Shown here: piece after piece, positions 58,409 through 64,000 of the stretch
How positions within the stretch are numbered: the first letter of the stretch is position 1
How the letters are laid out: each line of letters opens with the position of its first letter
Assembly (NCBI GenBank): GCA_016705005.1
Contig: JADIZB010000001.1
Location: 124,001 to 188,000 of the forward strand
Reading direction: 5' to 3'
DNA length: 64,000 nt
Source of the DNA: Bacteroidales bacterium
Lineage (GTDB): Bacteria > Bacteroidota > Bacteroidia > Bacteroidales > Lentimicrobiaceae
Notes under the pieces: model-generated
What the model saw: the letters and a program-made list of their open reading frames with translations, nothing else
Told to the model about the DNA's origin: nothing
Database searches by the model: none
Made by a program: the position numbers and the translations under genes

Positions 58409-59847
58409 TTAAAACTTGAGATAAACGAATGTATCACCGGCGCCGCTATAGTAGAAAACCGAGACGATCAGCAGATAATAACCGACCCACCTTACAGCCC
58501 GTGGCATTTTCAGAAAATATCCTGCAACATCCACGCCTCTTTCCTGATAAATTTCGATAACGAACAATACTACAAAAGCAGCAAAGGCAATAAAGAATCC
58601 TGCTGAATCATAAATAAGCTTATTCCCTGAAAGACTCAGGTGAAAATTTGAAAACAGGTGCGATATAAAATAAAAAGGCATCGCTGATGGAATGCGAGTT
58701 AAAAAACACCAGTGTAAAGGAAAAGAAAAGATAGGTAAGTGCCCGGCTTACAAAACCACCATGCCCGAAGGCAGTTTTGATGCGATTTCCAGCCTCTTTT
58801 TCTTGGAAGCAAATTCATAACTGATGGCGATACCCTGCAAAATACCAACCATAATAAATGTCCAGTTCGCACCATGCCAGATACCAATGACAAAAAAGGA
58901 AACGAATATTCCGGCAATGGCCGCCCTGTTTCCAAGACGTCGGTATTTGACAATAAAAGGTGAAAAAATAAAATCGTTGCACCATGACGAAAGTGAAATG
59001 TGCCAGCGCCTCCAGAATTCACCAACATTTCTGGCAAAGAAAGGACGGTTGAAATTATCGACCAGTTTGATTCCAAAAATGCTGGCTACTCCCAATGCCA
59101 TATCGGTATATCCCGAAAAATCACAATAAAGGTGGATGGCCTGAAGGAAAAGATTAAAACGAGAGGCAGACCCGAATAATTATCCATATGGCCATATACA
59201 AGTCCGACGGGGGCTCCGAGGTTATTGCCTATGACCACTTTTTTGAACATCCCCCAGAGGAATAGCCTCAAACCTGCAGAGATGTTTTCCTGATTAAATT
59301 CAATCCGCGCATTCACCTGTGGGAAAAAATGATTGGACCGTTCAACCGGACCGGCAAGAAACTTCGGAAAGAACGCAAGATAATTCGCAAAATTTACAAA
59401 ATTCCTCTCTGCCTTTTCAGCCCGCCTGTTGATCCGGATAATATAACCCAGCGCCTGGAATGTGTAATAGGAGATTCCAACAGGAACGATCAGGGAAAGA
59501 TAGGGCAGATTGCTGTTTGCAGAGAATAAATTGAGCAGGGAATTGATATTCTCGAACAAAAAGTTAATGTATTTATAAAACGCAAGTATGCCAATGTTTG
59601 CATAAATGGCCAACCAGAAAATCTTTAATCTCCACTTTGTATCTATCTGTTTTTCAAGCGCTCTGCCAAAAAAGTAGTTAAGTACAATGAAGGCAATTGT
59701 AAAAAGCACTAAATTTGGGGAGAGCATTGAAATGAAATAAATGCTCGCGGCTAACAACACTGGCTGCCTGAATTTCTGATTTACCCCGTAGTATAGCAGG
59801 ACTGAAACGGCTAAAAACACGAAGAAGTGGAAAGAGTTGAATAGCAC
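58409..59847 (-). pseudogene. MBOAT-family O-acyltransferase (DltB/AlgI-like), frameshifted
   Basis: Three frames in order form one multi-pass protein. The first (from MLFNSFHFFVFLAVSVLLYY) contains VPVGISYYTFQALGYIIRIN and FPKFLAGPVERSNHFFPQ. The second has FWRRWHISLSSWCNDFIFSP and the active-site His region FFVIGIWHGANWTFIMVGIL. The last covers the terminal helices (WVGYYLLIVSVFYYSGAGDT). These are standard MBOAT blocks of DltB/AlgI type, ~480 aa in total. MBOATs move an acyl group from a cytoplasmic donor across the membrane to a polymer or acceptor protein. Frames break near 59100 and 58740. Confidence 0.8.
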
Positions 59848-59900
59848 CTGGATTGTGTTTAATTTGAACTAAATGTATTATTAACTTAATAACTCAGACT

Positions 59901-60767
59901 ATGTTTAAAACAAATGTATCAATTTTCATGGTCGTTGCTTTTATAACTTCAATTATTTTTATTTCAGGATGTAAAAATGAAAAAAGCATGACCCCCGATC
60001 AGAATGCCTACAAAATTATGTTTCTCCATCACAGTACCGGACAGGTGATCTGGGAAGGCAAGGCATCAGGACTCAAAAGAATAACCGGAATCTTCAACAA
60101 ATATGAAGCAGTTCCCGAATGGTTTGACAACCACAATAAAACGATGGGAACCAATTATTACATTACCGGGCAGAATTTTCCTAAAGCAAAACCATATGGC
60201 TGGCACAATTACCCCTACGATTACTTTAATATCTGGGTAAAGAACGCCGGAAACAATGCATATCAGGAAGAACCAACCCTGGAGATGCTTGTCAAAGAGT
60301 ACAATATGATCATCTTCAAGCATTGTTTTCCTGTCGGAAATATTCTTGATAGCCCTGATTCGGCTGATATTAATTCCGATAAAAAGACGCTGGAGAATTA
60401 CAAATCGCAATATCTGGCATTAAAAGAAAAGCTGCTGCAATTTCCTGATACAAAATTTCTGATCTGGACTGCTGCCGCTTTGGTTGAATCTCAGACAACT
60501 GCTGAAGAAGCTGCCAGGACAAGAAAATTTGTTGATTGGGTGATCAATGAATGGGATAGCCAGGGTGATAACATTTACCTTTGGGACTTTTACAACCTTG
60601 AAACGGAAGGTGGACAATTCTTGAAGCCTGAATATGCTGTTGGCAAAGATGATTCTCATCCTGATAAATCATTCGCCGGCAGAGTTGCTCCGCTTTTTTG
60701 TCAGCGAATTGTTGACGTGATTGAAACAAATGGTCAGAAAACCGGTTTATCAGGAGAACCAAAATAA
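59901..60767 (+). CDS. SGNH-like lipoprotein of unknown function
   Basis: 288 aa, intact. A lipoprotein signal (VVAFITSIIFISGCKNE) is followed by KIMFLHHSTGQVIWEG, where Ser in HHSTG could be the nucleophile, and near the C-terminus VGKDDSHPDKSFAGRVAPLF, where DDSH fits the DxxH block of SGNH hydrolases. Between them is YNMIIFKHCFPVGNIL and FLIWTAAALVESQTT. It is divergent from the MBOAT gene and 52 nt upstream of the ACP gene, so it probably belongs to the same system, perhaps as the periplasmic transferase or esterase. Assignment to SGNH rests on these short motifs only. Confidence 0.6.
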   Translation: MFKTNVSIFMVVAFITSIIFISGCKNEKSMTPDQNAYKIMFLHHSTGQVIWEGKASGLKRITGIFNKYEAVPEWFDNHNKTMGTNYYITGQNFPKAKPYGWHNYPYDYFNIWVKNAGNNAYQEEPTLEMLVKEYNMIIFKHCFPVGNILDSPDSADINSDKKTLENYKSQYLALKEKLLQFPDTKFLIWTAAALVESQTTAEEAARTRKFVDWVINEWDSQGDNIYLWDFYNLETEGGQFLKPEYAVGKDDSHPDKSFAGRVAPLFCQRIVDVIETNGQKTGLSGEPK

Positions 60768-60819
60768 GATGTAAACGAATTTTGTTCAGTATTTTTATAA
60801 ATTTTAAACCATTTCAATT

Positions 60820-61071
60820 ATGACTGACATTGCTGCTGTTAAAGAACAGCTAAAAAAATTTATCGTTGAAACATCCTTTGTTCCTGCTGAAAAAGTAAAA
60901 GATGATACATTGATTTTTGTAGAAGGCATCTTCGATTCAATGGGGTTCCTTTCACTGATCAATTTTATTGAAGATAATTTTAAGATTAAGGCTGCTGATT
61001 CAGAGCTTCTGGAAGGTAATTTCGAATCCGTGAATGCAATCTCAGGCTTTATAAGCCGGAAACTTAACTAA
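60820..61071 (+). CDS. Stand-alone acyl carrier protein
   Basis: 83 aa, with the phosphopantetheine site DSMG (Ser about residue 40) in EGIFDSMGFLSLINFIEDNF. The charge pattern and four-helix outline are normal for ACP. It is not the fatty-acid ACP by context: it sits between a lipoprotein and asnB and is better explained as a dedicated carrier, like DltC. 12 nt before asnB. Confidence 0.85.
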   Translation: MTDIAAVKEQLKKFIVETSFVPAEKVKDDTLIFVEGIFDSMGFLSLINFIEDNFKIKAADSELLEGNFESVNAISGFISRKLN

Positions 61072-61083
61072 GAAATCTGATCT

Positions 61084-63060
61084 ATGTGTGGTATTGCAGG
61101 AATTTTCAATTTCTCGGCTACCGAAAATGCACCTTCTGAACAACAACTGACTTCAATGTTGACGGCCATCCGTTACAGGGGGCCTGATGAAAGTGGCATA
61201 TATCTTGGAAACAGGATCGGGTTGGGTAATGTTCGGTTGAGCATCATTGGCGTTTCATCAGGACAGCAACCAATACATATCAGGGACAAAAGGTACTGGA
61301 TTGTATACAACGGAGAGTTGTTTAACTACATCGAAATCCGCCGTGATCTTGAAAAACTGGGAATTCAGTTCACCACTCAGACCGATACCGAAGTTGTAGT
61401 TCAGGCTTATGCCCAGTGGGGGCCTGCCTGCCTGCAACAATTTGTCGGACAGTTTGCCATAGCCATCTGGGATAAGGAGAAGGAAGAACTCTTCATCGCA
61501 CGCGACAGGGTTGGAATAAGACCTGTGTTTTACACCCGCAGCGGGAATCAGTTCATTTTTTGCTCTGAAATCAAGGGGATCTTCCAGATACCGAAAGTCA
61601 GGAGAGTTGTCAATCAAAAAGGCCTCTCGCAGATTTTCACCTTCTGGACAACCATCAGTCCGGATACCCCTTTTGAGGATGTTTATGAAGTTTCGCCGGG
61701 GCATTACATGCTGATCAGTGAGAAAGGTATCCGGTCAGAAAAATACTGGAGTCTGAAATACCCTGAAGCAAACGGGTACAGTGTGAAGAGTATTGACGAA
61801 TCGGTGGAGGAACTAAGGGAACTCTTCAGGGATTCTGTGAGGAAACGCCTCAGAGCTGACGTTGAAGTTGCTGCATACCTGAGCGGAGGAATCGATTCGA
61901 GTGTTACCACCGCTTTTATCCACGAAGTTGAGCCGGGAGTTCTGAACACCTTTTCGATCGGCTTCAAAGACAAGGCTTTTGATGAAACAGCATTTCAGCT
62001 TGAAGCCTCAAAATACTTTAATACCAACCACATGGCGTTCACCTGCAGCTCGGGTGAAATCGGCAAATACTTTTATGATACAATCAGGCATGCGGAGTTT
62101 CCGATTCTCAGGACGGCTCCTACACCCATGTACATGTTGTCGAAAAAAGTCAGGGAGCAGAATATCAAGGTTGTAATTACCGGTGAAGGCGCCGATGAGA
62201 TGCTTTCAGGCTATAACATCTTCAAGGAGGCAAAAATCCGCAGGTTCTGGGCCCGGAATCCACAGTCCGATATTCGCCCGTTGCTGCTTAAAAAGCTCTA
62301 TCCTTACCTGCCGATGATGAAAGAGGCCAAAACCTCTGTATTGAAAATGTTCTTTGGTTACAAGCTTGGCGAAACGGATAATCCTTATTATTCTCACCTG
62401 CTGCGCTGGCACAATACATCCCGGATTCAGAATTATTTTGCCGATCCGGTGATTGCCGGTCTTGACGGATATGAGCCCATCGATGAGGTAGGAAAATCTC
62501 TGGCAGAAAACTTTGACAAATGGGGCGATCTGGCTAAATCACAGTACCTTGAATCGACAATTTTCATGTCGGGATACCTTCTTTCATCACAGGGTGACCG
62601 CATGGCCATGGCCAATTCGGTGGAAGGACGCTACCCTTTCCTCGACCACAGGGTTATCGAATATGCAGCTACATTGCCCGAGAGTTACAAACTCAATTGC
62701 CTGAACGAAAAGTTTATTCTGAAGAAAATGATGAAGGGCAAAATACCCGAATCAATTCTTAAAAGGCACAAACAGGCTTACCGAGCTCCTATCCATACCA
62801 GCTTTATCGGACCTGAAGCACCGGAATATGTTATGGAACTGCTGAATGAATCAACCATCAGATCATTCGGTTATTTCGATCCGGGAAAAGTAAACAAGCT
62901 TGTGGATAAGATTAGCCAAAACGGGCCGGTTACTGAAATGGAGAATATGGCTTTGGCTGGTATTATTTCCACCCAGTTGCTGCATCATTTTTTCATTCAG
63001 GAGAATGTATTCGTTTCCCCGGCCGACAAACCAGCCAACCTGATAATACTGAAGGATTAA
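61084..63060 (+). CDS. asnB: Glutamine-hydrolysing asparagine synthase
   Basis: 658 aa, intact. N-terminal class II glutaminase with nucleophile Cys2 (MCGIAGIFNFSATE), RYRGPDESGIYLGN and FNYIEIRRDLEKLG. C-terminal synthase domain with PP-loop YLSGGIDSSVTTAFIHE (about residues 264-272), ITGEGADEMLSGYNIF and RYPFLDHRVIEYAATLP. The enzyme adenylates a carboxylate and forms an amide from glutamine-derived ammonia; asparagine is the standard product, but relatives in polysaccharide and natural-product clusters amidate other acids. Last gene of the 55-63 kb cluster, downstream of the ACP. Confidence 0.92.
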   Translation: MCGIAGIFNFSATENAPSEQQLTSMLTAIRYRGPDESGIYLGNRIGLGNVRLSIIGVSSGQQPIHIRDKRYWIVYNGELFNYIEIRRDLEKLGIQFTTQTDTEVVVQAYAQWGPACLQQFVGQFAIAIWDKEKEELFIARDRVGIRPVFYTRSGNQFIFCSEIKGIFQIPKVRRVVNQKGLSQIFTFWTTISPDTPFEDVYEVSPGHYMLISEKGIRSEKYWSLKYPEANGYSVKSIDESVEELRELFRDSVRKRLRADVEVAAYLSGGIDSSVTTAFIHEVEPGVLNTFSIGFKDKAFDETAFQLEASKYFNTNHMAFTCSSGEIGKYFYDTIRHAEFPILRTAPTPMYMLSKKVREQNIKVVITGEGADEMLSGYNIFKEAKIRRFWARNPQSDIRPLLLKKLYPYLPMMKEAKTSVLKMFFGYKLGETDNPYYSHLLRWHNTSRIQNYFADPVIAGLDGYEPIDEVGKSLAENFDKWGDLAKSQYLESTIFMSGYLLSSQGDRMAMANSVEGRYPFLDHRVIEYAATLPESYKLNCLNEKFILKKMMKGKIPESILKRHKQAYRAPIHTSFIGPEAPEYVMELLNESTIRSFGYFDPGKVNKLVDKISQNGPVTEMENMALAGIISTQLLHHFFIQENVFVSPADKPANLIILKD

Positions 63061-63091
63061 TCCTGATTTTCCTCCCCCTGCTATGCTGCTT

Positions 63092-63131
63092 ATTACCCTT
63101 TTTGGGTAATAACGGGTATTTTGTACCTTTG
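63092..63131 (+). promoter_or_regulatory. fabD promoter overlapped by an inverted repeat
   Basis: TTTG (63101-63104), a 19-nt spacer and TACCTTTG (63124-63131) give a perfect Bacteroidota promoter 26 nt before the fabD ATG. A perfect 7-bp inverted repeat (ATTACCC-TTTTT-GGGTAAT, 63092-63110) covers the -33 element and may be an operator, or the weak 3' hairpin of asnB. Confidence 0.7.
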
Positions 63132-63156
63132 CACTTCCAAAATCAAAAAAAACAGC

Positions 63157-64000
63157 ATGAAAGCATATGTATTCCCTGGACAGGGTGCCCAGTTTGTAGG
63201 TATGGGCAAAGACCTTTATGATGGCAACCCCATGGCAAAGGAAATGTTCGAAAAAGCCAATGAAATCCTTGGCTTCCGCATCACTGACCTCATGTTTGCC
63301 GGTACTGACGAGGACTTACGTCAGACCAGGGTAACTCAGCCAGCTATATTTCTACATTCCGTGATACTGGCCAAAACCCTTGGCACTGATTTTAAACCCG
63401 AAATGACTGCAGGGCATTCTCTCGGCGAATTTTCAGCTTTGGTGGCTGCGGGGGCACTTTCTTTTGAGGACGGCCTTAAGCTGGTATATGCCCGTGCCAT
63501 GGCCATGCAGAAAGCTTGTGAAGCCGAACCATCAACCATGGCTGCCATACTTGGCCTTGAAGATTCAAGGGTTGAAGAAGTCCTGGCGGGGATTGATGAA
63601 GTCGTGGTAGCTGCCAATTACAACAGTCCGGGTCAGCTTGTCATCAGCGGCTCAATGAAAGGAATTGAAGTTGCCTGTGAACAGCTGAAAGCAGCCGGGG
63701 CCAAACGAGCTCTTCCACTGAAAGTTGGCGGTGCTTTTCATTCTCCGTTGATGGAGCCTGCACGGGTTGAACTTGCAGCTGCCATCAATGCTACTACCTT
63801 CAGCAAGCCGGTATGTCCAGTTTATCAGAATGTTTCAGGAAAACCGGTAACCGAACCAGCTCAGATCCGTGAAAATCTTGTAGCGCAGCTAACTGCTCCT
63901 GTCCGCTGGACTCAAAGCGTTCAGAATATGGTTGCAGATGGTGGGAAAATGTTTATCGAAGTAGGTCCCGGCACTGTTTTGCAGGGGCTGGTAAAAAAGA
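63157..64000 (+). CDS. fabD: Malonyl-CoA:ACP transacylase (3' truncated by the window)
   Basis: 281 codons of an open frame running off the window. It has YVFPGQGAQFVGMGKDLYDG, the nucleophile motif TAGHSLGEFSALVAAGALSF, QKACEAEP-MAAILGL and the catalytic His in VGGAFHSPLMEPA. FabD loads malonyl groups onto ACP for fatty-acid synthesis. Only the last ~10-15 residues are likely missing. It has its own consensus promoter and is not part of the asnB transcript. Confidence 0.95.
   Translation, partial: MKAYVFPGQGAQFVGMGKDLYDGNPMAKEMFEKANEILGFRITDLMFAGTDEDLRQTRVTQPAIFLHSVILAKTLGTDFKPEMTAGHSLGEFSALVAAGALSFEDGLKLVYARAMAMQKACEAEPSTMAAILGLEDSRVEEVLAGIDEVVVAANYNSPGQLVISGSMKGIEVACEQLKAAGAKRALPLKVGGAFHSPLMEPARVELAAAINATTFSKPVCPVYQNVSGKPVTEPAQIRENLVAQLTAPVRWTQSVQNMVADGGKMFIEVGPGTVLQGLVKK

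Noticed and set aside
1..64000. tRNA, rRNA, CRISPR arrays, insertion sequences, prophage genes
   Set aside because: No cloverleaf-type sequences, regularly spaced repeats, transposase motifs or phage proteins were recognised by reading; a covariance-model search would be needed to exclude a tRNA fully.

Overview
The window is chromosomal DNA from a Bacteroidota bacterium, probably an environmental Bacteroidales-like lineage. The evidence is a complete gliding/type IX secretion block (gldKLMN plus a PorP/SprF-like gene), a distant porW/sprE homologue, a T9SS type A C-terminal sorting domain, a FISUMP-domain protein, a GYDIA-type GHMP kinase, DUF4468, and Bacteroidota-style promoters (-7 element TAnnTTTG, -33 element TTTG). 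No rRNA, tRNA, CRISPR array, prophage or insertion sequence was recognised.

Layout. 0-9 kb: the 3' end of a T9SS-exported protein, a GH92 mannosidase, an Ig-like lipoprotein, an ArsR regulator and adenine deaminase. 9-14 kb: a mevalonate-pathway operon (HMG-CoA reductase, GYDIA GHMP kinase, decarboxylase, mevalonate kinase). 14-25 kb: a small beta-grasp-like protein overlapping a 5'-nucleotidase, DUF4468, groES-groL, a sigma-54 activator/lptE/TPR/secG run, and a seven-haem-motif exported protein. 25-33 kb: pheT, a caspase-like/FISUMP protein and recG. 32-38.5 kb: the T9SS core. 39-50 kb: two tandem YitT genes, rseP, dxr, an M23 peptidase, porW, bactofilin, two small AtpI-like proteins, queD and folE. 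50-54.9 kb: M14 carboxypeptidase, enolase-superfamily racemase/OSB synthase, GNAT, HD hydrolase and a SpoIIAA-like protein. 55-63 kb: NAD synthase-like protein, AMP-forming ligase, SGNH protein, MBOAT, a second SGNH-like lipoprotein, acyl carrier protein and asparagine synthase. The window ends inside fabD.

Three points stand out. First, the 55-63 kb group has the four activities of a D-alanylation (Dlt) system: an adenylating ligase, a carrier protein, an MBOAT and an SGNH protein. It adds two amide-forming enzymes and a second SGNH-like lipoprotein, and it may activate and transfer an acyl or aminoacyl group to an exported glycan. Second, the window has both mevalonate-pathway genes and dxr of the MEP pathway. 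Third, nearly every gene between about 50.5 and 59.2 kb is cut by single-base indels while the protein sequence stays conserved across the frames. This looks more like a poorly polished assembly stretch than true gene decay. Isolated single indels also interrupt the GYDIA kinase, recG and the start of the FISUMP gene.

All family calls come from reading translated sequence and recognising motifs; no database search was run. Repaired reading frames are inferences and are marked as such.
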